Below, in pieces: positions 36,947-45,523 of a stretch of DNA of 64,000 bases (its first letter is position 1; the number at the start of each line of letters is the position of its first letter). The notes beneath the pieces were generated by a model, which had not been told where the DNA came from, searched no databases, and saw nothing but the letters and a program-made list of their open reading frames with translations. Made by a program: the position numbers and the translations under genes. Origin of the DNA: Pelagerythrobacter marinus (lineage in GTDB: Bacteria > Pseudomonadota > Alphaproteobacteria > Sphingomonadales > Sphingomonadaceae); NCBI RefSeq assembly GCF_009827515.1, contig NZ_WTYO01000004.1, positions 248,001 through 312,000 of the forward strand. Reading direction: 5' to 3'.

Positions 36947-38053
36947 ATGCACGAAAACCTGTTCGAACCGCTGACGATGGGCGCCATCGAGACGCGCAAC
37001 CGGATCCACATGGCCCCGCTCACCCGCGCGCGGGCCGACATTCCCAGCCTCGTGCCGAACGAGATGATGGTGACTTACTACCGCCAGCGCGCGAGCGCCG
37101 GGCTGATCATCAGCGAGGCGACCGGCATCAGCGTCGAAGGGGCCGGCTGGCCCGCCGCGCCCGGGATCTGGAGCCGGGAACAAGTCGAAGGCTGGAAGGC
37201 CGTGACCCGCGCGGTGCACGAGGAAGGCGGGCAGATCGTCCTCCAGCTCTGGCACATGGGACGGCTGGTCCACCCCGACTTCCTCGGCGGCGAGGCCCCG
37301 GTCTCGGCCAGCGCGACCACGGCCCCGGGCCACGCCCATACCTACGAAGGGCGCAAGGATTACGAGCCCGCCCGCGCGCTGTCGGTCGAGGAGATCGCCC
37401 GCGTGGTGGAGGATTATCGCAAGGCCGCGCAGAACGCGAAGGAAGCCGGGTTCGACGGGGTCCAGCTCCACGGCGCCAATGGCTACCTGGTGGACCAGTT
37501 CCTGCGCGACGGGACCAACCACCGCGACGACGAATACGGCGGCCCGCCCGAGAACCGCGTCCGTTTCCTGCGCGAAGTGCTGACCGCGCTGGTCGACGTC
37601 TGGGGCCCGGAACGCGTCGGCCTGCGCCTCAGCCCCAACGGCGAAACGCAGGGCTGCGACGACAGCGACCCGGCGGCGACGTTCGGCGCCGCGGCCGAAG
37701 TCGCCCAGGCGCTGGGCATTGCCTTCCTCGAACTGCGCCAGCCGGGGCCCGAGGGCACTTTCGGCAGCACCGAGGTGCCGCAGCAGGACGCGCTGATCCG
37801 CCGGATCTACAAGGGGCCGCTGATCCTCAATTCGGACTATACGCCCGAAGAGGCGGCGCGCGATGTCGCCAGCGGGCGGTGCGACGCGGTCAGCTTCGGC
37901 CGGCCGTTCATTTCCAACCCCGACCTTCCCGCCCGCATCGCGCGCGGCGCCGAACTGGCGCCCAACGTCAACGTGCCGCACAGCTGGTACGGGCGCGGTC
38001 CCGAAGGCTATATCGACTATCCCGCCCTCGAAGAGGCAAGCATCGACGCCTGA
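36947..38053 (+). CDS. Old yellow enzyme family NADH:flavin oxidoreductase
   Basis: FMN-dependent ene-reductase of 368 residues, NemA/OYE class, reducing activated C=C bonds or nitro compounds with NAD(P)H. TIM barrel with N-terminal APLTRARA, LQLWHMGR, and the substrate-anion-binding pair His175/Asn178 in LHGANGYL with proton donor Tyr180. The C-terminal FGRPFISNPDLP is the FMN phosphate region. Single gene; the physiological substrate is unknown. The stop lies 2 nt from the convergent lipoprotein gene. Confidence 0.93.
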   Translation: MHENLFEPLTMGAIETRNRIHMAPLTRARADIPSLVPNEMMVTYYRQRASAGLIISEATGISVEGAGWPAAPGIWSREQVEGWKAVTRAVHEEGGQIVLQLWHMGRLVHPDFLGGEAPVSASATTAPGHAHTYEGRKDYEPARALSVEEIARVVEDYRKAAQNAKEAGFDGVQLHGANGYLVDQFLRDGTNHRDDEYGGPPENRVRFLREVLTALVDVWGPERVGLRLSPNGETQGCDDSDPAATFGAAAEVAQALGIAFLELRQPGPEGTFGSTEVPQQDALIRRIYKGPLILNSDYTPEEAARDVASGRCDAVSFGRPFISNPDLPARIARGAELAPNVNVPHSWYGRGPEGYIDYPALEEASIDA

Positions 38054-38055
38054 GG

Positions 38056-38448
38056 TCAGTCCGGCCCGTCGCCGGCCTCGCCGGTGGTGGGCGACGCGGC
38101 GGGCGGAGTTTCGTCGCCGCCCGCCTCGCCCGCTTCCGCATCGCCGGCCGGGGCCTCCCGCGCGGCGGGCCCGGCCGGGGCGGCGGCGGTTGCCGCCTGC
38201 CCTGCGCCGGCGCTTCCCCCGCGCTCTTCCAGCGGCGGCGACTGCGAACGGACCGTGTCGAGCGGCAGCATCTCGTCGCTGATCGTGCCGCCCAGCACTT
38301 CCCCGCGCGCGGCATCGCTCTCGGCCTCGCCCGCCGGTTCCCCGCCGCAGGCGGCCAGCGCGATTGCCAGCGCGCCGGCCAGCGCCGGGCCCCGAGCCTG
38401 GCCTTTCACCCGTACCGCAAGTGCGCCCCGCCGCGCCGTGATCTTCAT
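38056..38448 (-). CDS. Small predicted lipoprotein with low-complexity tail
   Basis: 130-residue protein with a lipoprotein signal ending in LAAC (Cys34), then a short conserved-looking block VLGGTISDEMLPLDTVRSQ (about 51-69), and a C-terminal half made almost entirely of Ala, Gly, Pro, Glu and Thr. ATG 38448 has GGAAGGA about 7 nt upstream; ATG 38469 overlaps the lipB stop (ATGA) and would add seven residues. Either way it is translated from the lipB message. No family recognised and function unknown. Confidence 0.72.
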   Translation of the reverse strand: MKITARRGALAVRVKGQARGPALAGALAIALAACGGEPAGEAESDAARGEVLGGTISDEMLPLDTVRSQSPPLEERGGSAGAGQAATAAAPAGPAAREAPAGDAEAGEAGGDETPPAASPTTGEAGDGPD

Positions 38449-38465
38449 GTTCGCGTCCTTCCGCT

Positions 38466-39137
38466 TCATCGCTTCGCTTTGCAGGCGCGCGACAGGCCAT
38501 CGAGAAAGCCCTCCGCGCGCCGTTCCAGCGCCTCGTCCCATTCGGCCGGCGCCACCGCGACGCCGAGCCGGTCGAGGCTCGTCACCCCATATTCGGAAAT
38601 CCCGCAGGGAACGATCCCTGCAAAATGCGACAGGTCGGGCGCGAGGTTGACCGCGAAGCCGTGCATCGTCACCCAGCGGCGCACCCGCACGCCGATCGCG
38701 CCGATCTTCGCCTCGGTCCCGTCGATATCGCGCGTCCAGATGCCGATGCGGCCTTCCGCGCGCCAGGCCTCGACCCCGAAATCGGCCAGGGTGTCGATCA
38801 CCCACCCCTCGATCGCATGGACGAAACAGCGCACGTCCCTGCCCCGCCGGTTGAGATCGAGCAGGACGTAGCCGATCCGCTGGCCCGGGCCGTGATAGGT
38901 GTAGCGCCCGCCGCGCCCCGTTTCGACCACTTCGAACCGGGGGTCGAGCATCTCGGCCGGGGCGGCGCTCGTCCCCGCCGTATAGACCGGCGGATGTTCG
39001 AGCGACCAGACGAGTTCGCGCGCCTCGCCCGCGGCAATGGCCCGGTTGCGCGCCTCCATCTCGGCCAGCGCGGCGCGATAGGGGACCTGCCCCCCTTCGC
39101 GGCGCCATTCGATATCGTGGTCCAGATTTCCCGACAT
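38466..39137 (-). CDS. lipB: Octanoyl-ACP:protein N-octanoyltransferase
   Basis: Transfers octanoate from ACP to lipoyl domains, the first step of lipoate assembly. 223 residues: [13 protein letters not shown] (75-87) and the catalytic pair Lys144 (AKIGAIGV) and Cys178 ([12 protein letters not shown]). Start ATG 39137 fits the family's N terminus; the frame continues 57 codons upstream without similarity and would overlap the neighbour's promoter. lipA is not adjacent. Coupled to the small lipoprotein gene. Confidence 0.94.
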   Translation of the reverse strand: MSGNLDHDIEWRREGGQVPYRAALAEMEARNRAIAAGEARELVWSLEHPPVYTAGTSAAPAEMLDPRFEVVETGRGGRYTYHGPGQRIGYVLLDLNRRGRDVRCFVHAIEGWVIDTLADFGVEAWRAEGRIGIWTRDIDGTEAKIGAIGVRVRRWVTMHGFAVNLAPDLSHFAGIVPCGISEYGVTSLDRLGVAVAPAEWDEALERRAEGFLDGLSRACKAKR

Positions 39138-39204
39138 TGCCGATTGCGTGGCGCGCCTTGCCGGGCTTATCAAGGGGGCAGCGTAAAACGAGAGGGGCAG
39201 ATCA

Positions 39205-40020
39205 ATGAAATTCGACATGGGGCGCGCCTGGAGCGAAGCCGTTTCGCTGCTGAGCGCGAACAAGGAACTCCTCGCGGTCATCGCCGGGATCTTCATCTTC
39301 CTGCCCAACCTTGCCCTGGCCCTGTTCGTGCCGGAAGCGATGGAGGGCCCGGCCGCGCTCGACCCGGAAGACCCGATGGCGGCGGTCCAGGGTTTCTATG
39401 CCGCCAATGGCCTGTGGTTCTTCCTCGTCGCGATCGTCCAGTCGATCGGCACGCTGTCGCTGCTGGCGCTGCTGCACGATAGGCGGCCCACGGTGGGCGA
39501 GGCGATCCGCACCGGCCTGATCGTCCTGCTGCCCTATTTCGCGGCGCAGGTGCTGCTGGTCATCGGTCTCGCGATCGCGCTGGGCGTTCCGGTCGGCGTC
39601 GCGGGCCTCCTGGGCGGCACGACCGCAGCCGTGGTGCTGAGCCTTCTCGCGGTCGTCGTGGCGATCTACGTCATGGTCAAGGTGTCGCTCGTTTCGCCGG
39701 TCATGGTCCTTGGCAATACGCTCAATCCCGTGCGGGCCCTGCGCGATTCGTGGCAGCTGACCAAGGGCAACAGCCTGCGGCTTTTCGCCTTCTACCTGCT
39801 GCTGCTGATCGCGATCGTCATCGCGGCGATGGTGATCACCATGGTGATCGGCCTGTTCGTCGCCATGCTGGGCGAGACCACGGCCGGCCTGCTGGTCGGG
39901 GGCGTGCTGAACGGCATTCTCACAACGATCTGGAGCGTCGTATTCGTCTGCGTGCTGGCGGCCGTTTACCGGCAGCTGTCCGGCCCCTCGACCGAGGCGG
40001 TCAGCGAGACTTTCGAGTAG
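39205..40020 (+). CDS. Polytopic membrane protein, GPDPase-membrane-domain-like
   Basis: 271-residue protein with about six hydrophobic segments. The pattern of a soluble start ([19 protein letters not shown]), paired long helices and the [14 protein letters not shown] segment in the second half resembles the glycerophosphodiester-phosphodiesterase membrane domain or related DUF families common in sphingomonads. No catalytic domain is attached. Function unknown; a role in membrane homeostasis is only a guess. Divergent from lipB. Confidence 0.7.
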   Translation: MKFDMGRAWSEAVSLLSANKELLAVIAGIFIFLPNLALALFVPEAMEGPAALDPEDPMAAVQGFYAANGLWFFLVAIVQSIGTLSLLALLHDRRPTVGEAIRTGLIVLLPYFAAQVLLVIGLAIALGVPVGVAGLLGGTTAAVVLSLLAVVVAIYVMVKVSLVSPVMVLGNTLNPVRALRDSWQLTKGNSLRLFAFYLLLLIAIVIAAMVITMVIGLFVAMLGETTAGLLVGGVLNGILTTIWSVVFVCVLAAVYRQLSGPSTEAVSETFE

Positions 40021-40087
40021 GGATCTGCCCCGAAAGGGCGGGGGGCGCCCGATCGCGAATGCGGAGCGGCCCGGCCCCCCGGCGGGA

Positions 40088-40723
40088 TCAGGCCGCTTCG
40101 TCCTTCCAGCCCCAGAAGAGCTGGCAGGGCAGGACGTTCCACAGCTCGAACCCCTGCTCTATGCGCGCGAAGTGCGGCGCCATGTAATCGCGCGCCCTGG
40201 CGCTGAACTGGTAGACCAGGAAAGCGCCGCCGGGCCGCAGGACATCGTGCGTCGCCTTCGCGATCGCCGGCCCGACCCCTTCGGGCAGGGTGGAAAAGGG
40301 CAGGCCCGAAAGGACGTAGTCCGCCTCTTCATACCCGATCGCGCGGACGATTTCCTCCACGTCGGCGGCCGAGCCGTGGACCGCGACGAAGCGGCTGTCG
40401 GTGATCGTGCGCTTCAGGTAATCGATGTAAAGCGGGTTGGTATCGATCACCAGCAGCTTGCCGTCGCGCGGGAGGCGCTCCAGCACCGGGCGGCAGAACG
40501 TGCCGACGCCGGGGCCGTATTCGACGAACAACTTGCATTCTTCCCATTTCACCGGGGCCAGCATCTTGCGGATGGTGAAGCGCGAAGAGGGGATGATCGA
40601 CCCGACCATCCTGGGATGTTCGACAAAGCCCCGAAAGAACACGCCCCATTGCCCGAGCAGGCGGCCGACGTGGTCGCGGAGCCGGGTGCGGCGGGTAACC
40701 GCCAGATCGTTACTGTTCGACAA
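40088..40723 (-). CDS. Class I SAM methyltransferase, phospholipid N-methyltransferase-like
   Basis: Rossmann methyltransferase of about 211 residues: VEYGPGVGTF is the SAM-binding motif I, followed by VIDTNPLYIDYLK and the motif IV-like SGLPFSTLP. The N-terminal block FFRGFVEHPRMVGSIIPSS is shared with the PmtA/rRNA-methylase-like 'phospholipid N-methyltransferase' group. No ATG is available near the conserved start; TTG 40723 with GAGG 8-9 nt upstream is chosen over TTG 40783, which has no good ribosome binding site. Substrate (phosphatidylethanolamine or other) unproven. Confidence 0.78.
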   Translation of the reverse strand: MSNSNDLAVTRRTRLRDHVGRLLGQWGVFFRGFVEHPRMVGSIIPSSRFTIRKMLAPVKWEECKLFVEYGPGVGTFCRPVLERLPRDGKLLVIDTNPLYIDYLKRTITDSRFVAVHGSAADVEEIVRAIGYEEADYVLSGLPFSTLPEGVGPAIAKATHDVLRPGGAFLVYQFSARARDYMAPHFARIEQGFELWNVLPCQLFWGWKDEAA

Positions 40724-40833
40724 GAAAAGTGCCTCGCTCGATTGCGTTGGTGCCAAGCTGCCGCAATCGCGCGCCGTTTGCAAATCGACCGCGATATTGC
40801 AAGCGTCGCGCGCCCGGCCTAGCGCAAGTCGCG

Positions 40834-42228
40834 ATGGCCGACCGCGAACCCGATCCCGCCCCGCAGATGTTCCAGCCGGCCCCGCCGCTCGGCATTTCGC
40901 GCGGGCGGATGGTGCTGCTGTTCCTGGTCATGCTGGTGACGGCCGCCGGCAATACCGCGATGCAATCGGTCATGCCCTCGATCGGGACGGCGCTGGGCGT
41001 GGCCGACGTGTGGATCTCCATCGCCTATACCTGGTCGGCGCTCTTGTGGGTGATCTGCGCGCCGATCTGGGCCCGCCGGTCCGACCGGCGCGGGCGCAAG
41101 GCGATGATGGCCATCGGGCTTGCCGGTTTCATCGCCTCGTTCGCGCTCTGCGGTCTCGTGCTGATGTTCGGGCTGGCCGGGCTGATCCCCGCGGCGGCCA
41201 CGCTGATCTTCTTCGCCGCCGCGCGCAGCCTCTACGGCGGGTTCGGCTCGGCCGCGCCGCCCGCGGTCCAGGCCTATGTCGCCAGCCGGACCCCGCGCAG
41301 CGAGCGGACCAAGGCGATGGCCCTGATCGCCTCCAGCTTCGGCCTCGGCACCGTTATCGGGCCGGCGCTGGCCCCGCTGCTGATCTTCCCCGCGACCGGC
41401 CTGGTCGGCCCGTTCTTCGCCTTCGCCGCGGTCGGGGTTGCGGTGCTCGTCGCCCTGCGCCTGCGCCTGCCCAACGATGCGCCCAGCTTCGCCGCGCGCG
41501 GCGACGTCGTGGCCGCGCCGTTCAGCGCCAATTCCAATCCCAGCGTCGAGCGGGACGAGAGCGACGAGGGCGAAGCCGCCGGCGCGGCCGGCGAAGAGGC
41601 GATCGACCCGGAGACGATCCCCGACCTCACCTGGCGCGACCGGCGGCTTCGCCCCTGGGTCATCGCCGGGCTTCTGGGCGGGCACGCCCAGGCCGCGACG
41701 CTGGGGATCATCGGCTTCTTCATCCTCGACCGGCTGGGCCTGCGCAGCGACCCGGCGGCCGGCACCGGCCCGATCGGGCTGATCCTGATGTGCGGCGCGA
41801 TCGCCACCCTGCTCGCGCAATGGGGCCTGATCCCGATGCTCAGGCTGGGGCCGCGCGCGTCCACGCTGTGGGGCATGGCGCTGGCGATCGTCGGCGTGCT
41901 CGGCTTCTCGCTGGCGCAGGATCTTCACGCGATCGCCCTGGGCTTCGCGGTCGCCTCGCTCGGCTTCGGGCTCTACCGCCCCGGGTTCACCGCCGGGGCC
42001 TCGCTCGCCGTGACGCGCAAGGAACAGGGGCAGATCGGCGGCATCGTCGCCTCGATCAACGGCGCGGCCTATGTCATCGCGCCGGCGGTGGGCGTCTGGC
42101 TCTACGGCCACCACCAGTGGATCGGCTTCGCCGCGATCTGCCTGCTCTGCGCGGCCGTCTTCGTCCTCGGCTGGCGCTCGCTCGATGCCGACGCCGTGCT
42201 GGAAGGGCGCGCGCTCGACGATGGCTAG
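40834..42228 (+). CDS. MFS transporter
   Basis: Major facilitator of 464 residues, twelve TM helices in two six-helix bundles separated by an acidic cytoplasmic loop (about 225-270, rich in Glu/Ala). The MFS motif between TM2 and TM3 appears as ARRSDRRGRKAMM. Resembles multidrug or metabolite exporters of the DHA1 type; substrate unknown. ATG 40834 chosen; upstream in-frame codons run into the divergent methyltransferase region. The stop TAG shares CTAG 42225-42228 with the convergent arsC-like gene. Confidence 0.87.
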   Translation: MADREPDPAPQMFQPAPPLGISRGRMVLLFLVMLVTAAGNTAMQSVMPSIGTALGVADVWISIAYTWSALLWVICAPIWARRSDRRGRKAMMAIGLAGFIASFALCGLVLMFGLAGLIPAAATLIFFAAARSLYGGFGSAAPPAVQAYVASRTPRSERTKAMALIASSFGLGTVIGPALAPLLIFPATGLVGPFFAFAAVGVAVLVALRLRLPNDAPSFAARGDVVAAPFSANSNPSVERDESDEGEAAGAAGEEAIDPETIPDLTWRDRRLRPWVIAGLLGGHAQAATLGIIGFFILDRLGLRSDPAAGTGPIGLILMCGAIATLLAQWGLIPMLRLGPRASTLWGMALAIVGVLGFSLAQDLHAIALGFAVASLGFGLYRPGFTAGASLAVTRKEQGQIGGIVASINGAAYVIAPAVGVWLYGHHQWIGFAAICLLCAAVFVLGWRSLDADAVLEGRALDDG

Positions 42229-42569
42229 AGGATTTCCTCGACTTTCTCCTTCGGGCGGCAAAGCCTGACGCCTTTGGCGGTCTCGACCAGGGGCCGCTCG
42301 ATCAGCTTCGGCTCGGCGGCCATGGCATCGAGCACCTCATCGTCGCTCGCCTCGGTCAGGCCGCGCTCGGCCGCGTCGGTGCCGCGCAGGCGCAGGCCCT
42401 CGCGCGGGGAGATACCGGCATCGCGATAGAGCTGCGCCAGCTTCTCGCGCGAAGGCGGCTCCTTCAGGTATTCGACGACCCTCACCTCGACGCCGTCGCG
42501 CGCCTCGAGGATGGCCAGCGTGTTGCGCGAAGTGCCGCACTTGGGGTTGTGCCAGATCGTCGCCTTCAT
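42225..42569 (-). CDS. arsC: ArsC-type arsenate reductase (glutaredoxin-dependent)
   Basis: Thioredoxin-fold protein of 114 residues of the ArsC/YfgD group. Catalytic Cys11 lies in HNPKCGTSRN, and the conserved basic segment IERPLVETAKGVRLCRP is near the C terminus. Reduces arsenate to arsenite using glutathione/glutaredoxin in characterised members. No ars operon genes are present, so general redox function is also possible. Four-base CTAG overlap with the MFS gene end. Confidence 0.9.
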   Translation of the reverse strand: MKATIWHNPKCGTSRNTLAILEARDGVEVRVVEYLKEPPSREKLAQLYRDAGISPREGLRLRGTDAAERGLTEASDDEVLDAMAAEPKLIERPLVETAKGVRLCRPKEKVEEIL

Positions 42570-42677
42570 CGTTCTCGTCTCCGCTTCGGTCGGTTCGCCC
42601 TGCCTCTAACGTGCTGAGGGGTGGCCGAAAAGCCACAGCACTGCCCTTTCCGACCGGTTCGCCGAACCAGGCTCATT

Positions 42678-42696
42678 GCAAATGCGAGTTTGTTGC
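42678..42696 (+). promoter_or_regulatory. Weak Fur-like / TTGCAA-paired site upstream of the siderophore receptor
   Basis: GCAAATGCGAGTTTGTTGC matches the Fur consensus at only 9 of 19 positions, but it is framed by two TTGCAA hexamers (42676-42681 and 42693-42698). It also shares ATTGCAAATGC with the better Fur-like box at 6346. It is located 45 nt before the receptor ATG. Confidence 0.35.
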
Positions 42697-42740
42697 AATA
42701 GCGGCGCGGCCGGAATTATTCAGCACAGGACAACCGATCG

Positions 42741-44834
42741 ATGACCCACCTGACACTGCGCATCGCGCTCCTGGCCGGCGCAGCGGGCATGGCCGCCCCC
42801 GCCCTCGCCTCCGATTCCGCCGACGGCGACCCCGCGGGCGAGCGCGACTATCTGCCCCGCGAAATCGTCGTGACCGGCGCGGCCGACGGCTACGGCCTCG
42901 AAGACGGGTCGAGCGCGACCAGGACGCCGACCCCGCTGATCGACGTGCCCCAGGGCGTGAGCTTCCTCACCGCCGACCAGCTGGAAGACCAGTCGATCCG
43001 CCAGCTGAACGAGGCCCTGCGCTATGTCCCGGGCGTGAGCATGGAAACGGGCGAAGGGCACCGCGACGAGGTCTTCATCCGCGGCCAGGAGACGACGGCC
43101 GACTTCTACCTCGACGGCCTGCGCGACGATGCGCAGTACTATCGCTCGCTCTACAACATCGAGCGGGTCGAGGTGCTCAAGGGCGCCAATGCCCTGATCT
43201 TCGGGCGCGGCGCGGGCGGCGGCGCGATCAACCGCGTCAGCAAGACCGCCCGCCCGGACGAGGTCTTCGCGCGCGGACAGGCCTCGGTCGATACGTTCGG
43301 CGCCTTCGCCCTCCTCGGCGATCTGAACCAGCCGCTTTCGGGCGACGTCGCGCTGCGGATCAACGGCACTTACGAGGAATTCGACAGCCACCGCGACTTC
43401 TACGAAGGGCGCTTCATCGGCATCGCCCCCACCCTGACCGCGCAGCTGGGGCCGCAGACGCGGGTGACCGCCAGCTACAGCTACGACGACGACCGGCGCG
43501 TGACCGACCGCGGCGTCCCCTCGTTCCAGGGCGGCCCGCTGCGCGGCCATGACGAGACGTTCTTCGGCGATCCGGACTTCAACCGTGCGCGGGCGAAAGT
43601 CCACATCGCGAAGCTGCGGCTGGACCACGCGTTCGGCGCCGGTCTCACCGCCAATGCCACGGTGCAATATGCCGATTACGACAAGATCTACGCCAATATC
43701 GTCCCCTCGGGGACCGACGGCGAGACGGTCACCCTCGGCGGATACCAGGACACGACCGCGCGCGAGAACGTGATCGGCCAGGCCAACCTCGTCTGGCAGG
43801 CCGGCGGCGAGGGCATCGGCTCGACCCTGCTGATCGGCGTCGAGGCGGTCCGGCAGGACACGCAGAACGCCCGCCGCACGGTGGCCTTCGACGACACGAA
43901 CGAGACCCCGCTGGCCGACCGCATCGTCGTGCCGCCCTACACCCTCGCCCCTGCCAGCCGCTCGCGCGACAGCCAGCTCGAAACGCTGTCCGCCTACCTG
44001 CAGGAACAGCTGCGCATCGGCGATCACGTGGAACTGGTCGCCGGGCTGCGCTGGGACCGGTTCGACCTCGACACGCGCGACCTGATCGGCGGCACCCCGG
44101 GCGGCCGGGTGGACGAGAAAGTCAGCCCCCGCCTGGGCCTGATCGTCAAGCCGGTCACCGGCCTGTCGCTCTATGCCAGCTTTGCCGAAAGCTTCCTGCC
44201 CCAGGCCGGCGACCAGTTCCTGATCCTGAGCCCGGGCGACAGCGAGTTCGAGCCGGAAAAGTTCACCAATTACGAGATCGGCCTTAAGTGGGCGCCGGTG
44301 GAGGACGTGCTGGTCACCGCGGCGGCGTTCCGCCTCGACCGGACGAACACCCGCGCGCCCGATCCCGACCAGCCGGGCCTCGTCGTCCTCGCGGGCGAAA
44401 GCCGGGTCGAAGGGTTCGAGATCGGCGCCGCCGGCGCGGTGACCGATTTCTGGCAGGCGAACCTGGGCTATACCTATCTCGACGGCGAACTGCTGACGAC
44501 GTCCAGCTTCGGCCCGGCGGGCGCGCGGCTGCAACAGCTTCCGCGCCACCAGGTCGCCGCCTGGAACCGCTTCGACATCAACCCCAGCCTCGGTTTCGGG
44601 CTGGGCGTCGTCCACCAGTCGAAGCAGTATGCCAGCTTCTCGAACACGGTCGTGCTGCCCGCCTACTGGCGCGTCGATGCCGCGGCCTACTACACGGTCA
44701 GCGACAATCTCTCCGTCCAGCTGAACGTCGAAAACCTGTTCGACGAGGCTTACTACCCCAGCGCCCACGGCAACAACAACATCCAGCCAGCCGAGCCGTT
44801 CAGCGCGCGGATCGGCCTGCGCTTCGCGTTCTAG
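42741..44834 (+). CDS. TonB-dependent siderophore receptor, Fiu-like
   Basis: Outer-membrane receptor of 697 residues. Signal peptide 1-23 (PALA cleavage), TonB-box-like REIVVTGA at 40-47, then a plug with VFIRGQETTADFYLDGLRDD and VEVLKGANALIFGRGAGGG, typical of catecholate-siderophore receptors such as Fiu. The barrel ends in Phe (GLRFAF). The C-terminal NNNIQPAEP segment is also Fiu-like. No reductase or PepSY gene is attached. Iron regulation is suggested by the TTGCAA-flanked site upstream. Confidence 0.92.
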   Translation: MTHLTLRIALLAGAAGMAAPALASDSADGDPAGERDYLPREIVVTGAADGYGLEDGSSATRTPTPLIDVPQGVSFLTADQLEDQSIRQLNEALRYVPGVSMETGEGHRDEVFIRGQETTADFYLDGLRDDAQYYRSLYNIERVEVLKGANALIFGRGAGGGAINRVSKTARPDEVFARGQASVDTFGAFALLGDLNQPLSGDVALRINGTYEEFDSHRDFYEGRFIGIAPTLTAQLGPQTRVTASYSYDDDRRVTDRGVPSFQGGPLRGHDETFFGDPDFNRARAKVHIAKLRLDHAFGAGLTANATVQYADYDKIYANIVPSGTDGETVTLGGYQDTTARENVIGQANLVWQAGGEGIGSTLLIGVEAVRQDTQNARRTVAFDDTNETPLADRIVVPPYTLAPASRSRDSQLETLSAYLQEQLRIGDHVELVAGLRWDRFDLDTRDLIGGTPGGRVDEKVSPRLGLIVKPVTGLSLYASFAESFLPQAGDQFLILSPGDSEFEPEKFTNYEIGLKWAPVEDVLVTAAAFRLDRTNTRAPDPDQPGLVVLAGESRVEGFEIGAAGAVTDFWQANLGYTYLDGELLTTSSFGPAGARLQQLPRHQVAAWNRFDINPSLGFGLGVVHQSKQYASFSNTVVLPAYWRVDAAAYYTVSDNLSVQLNVENLFDEAYYPSAHGNNNIQPAEPFSARIGLRFAF

Positions 44835-44840
44835 GCCGGG

Positions 44841-44855
44841 GGCGGCCGGGCCGCC
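44841..44855. terminator. Inverted repeat between convergent genes
   Basis: GGCGGCC-G-GGCCGCC, a perfect 7-bp inverted repeat (effective loop about 5 nt), lies between the siderophore receptor and the [2Fe-2S] gene. It could terminate both transcripts; no T-run is present. Confidence 0.35.
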
Positions 44856-44864
44856 GGGCGGCGC

Positions 44865-45419
44865 TCAGTCCCCTTCCGGGGGGCCGGGCGCGGCCAGGGC
44901 CGGCACGTCCTTCGCCGCGTCTTCGGCGCTGATCCCGGGCGCCGGGGCGGCGCTGATCCGTTCGACCCGCCGCGCGACCCGGCCGGCCCGCCGGATCGCG
45001 CGGACGAGGCGCGGCTGGACGCCGCAGCGGCACAAGTTGGGAACGGCGGCCGCGATCTCTTCGTCCGAAGGATCCGGGTTGCGCCCGATCAGCGCGGCGG
45101 CGGCCATCGCGATCCCCGGGGTGCAGAACCCGCACTGGATCGCCTGTTCGGCGACCAGCGCCTGCTGCACCGGGTGCGAGCGATCGCGGCTGAGCCCCTC
45201 GATCGTGGTCACGAAGCGGCCTTCCGCCTCGGCCAGCGTGATCAGGCAGCTTCGCAGCGCCTCCCCGTCGACGATCACCATGCAGGCCCCGCAGTCGCCC
45301 ACGCCGCAGCCGTACTTGGTCCCCGTCAGGTTGGCCGCGTCGCGCAGGGCCCACAGCAGCGGGGTTTCGGGGTCCATCGCGAATTCGACGGGCCGGTCGT
45401 TGACGGTAAGCGCAGTCAT
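44865..45419 (-). CDS. [2Fe-2S] small subunit of a molybdenum hydroxylase (IorA-like), orphan
   Basis: 184-residue iron-sulfur protein of the xanthine dehydrogenase/isoquinoline 1-oxidoreductase alpha family. The N-terminal plant-type cluster is ligated by Cys38, Cys43, Cys46, Cys58 (GCGVGDCGAC...C), and the second by Cys96, Cys99, Cys130, Cys132 (CGFC...CRC). About 35 extra residues rich in Ala/Pro follow the usual end. ATG 45419 chosen. The molybdopterin-binding large subunit expected next to it is absent on either side, so its partner must be encoded elsewhere or it has another role. Confidence 0.9.
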   Translation of the reverse strand: MTALTVNDRPVEFAMDPETPLLWALRDAANLTGTKYGCGVGDCGACMVIVDGEALRSCLITLAEAEGRFVTTIEGLSRDRSHPVQQALVAEQAIQCGFCTPGIAMAAAALIGRNPDPSDEEIAAAVPNLCRCGVQPRLVRAIRRAGRVARRVERISAAPAPGISAEDAAKDVPALAAPGPPEGD

Positions 45420-45523
45420 TCGGTGTCCGGGGCCAGGTCCATCGCCCGCCGTTATCGCACAGCGGGCCACGGGCACAAGCTTGGCGCTAGGCAGATCGCG
45501 ATCGGGCGGCTATCGGCCGGGGC

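Noticed and set aside
36160-38871. 903-codon open frame on the plus strand
   Set aside because: Crosses the EamA, old yellow enzyme, lipoprotein and lipB genes in non-coding frames; shadow frame.
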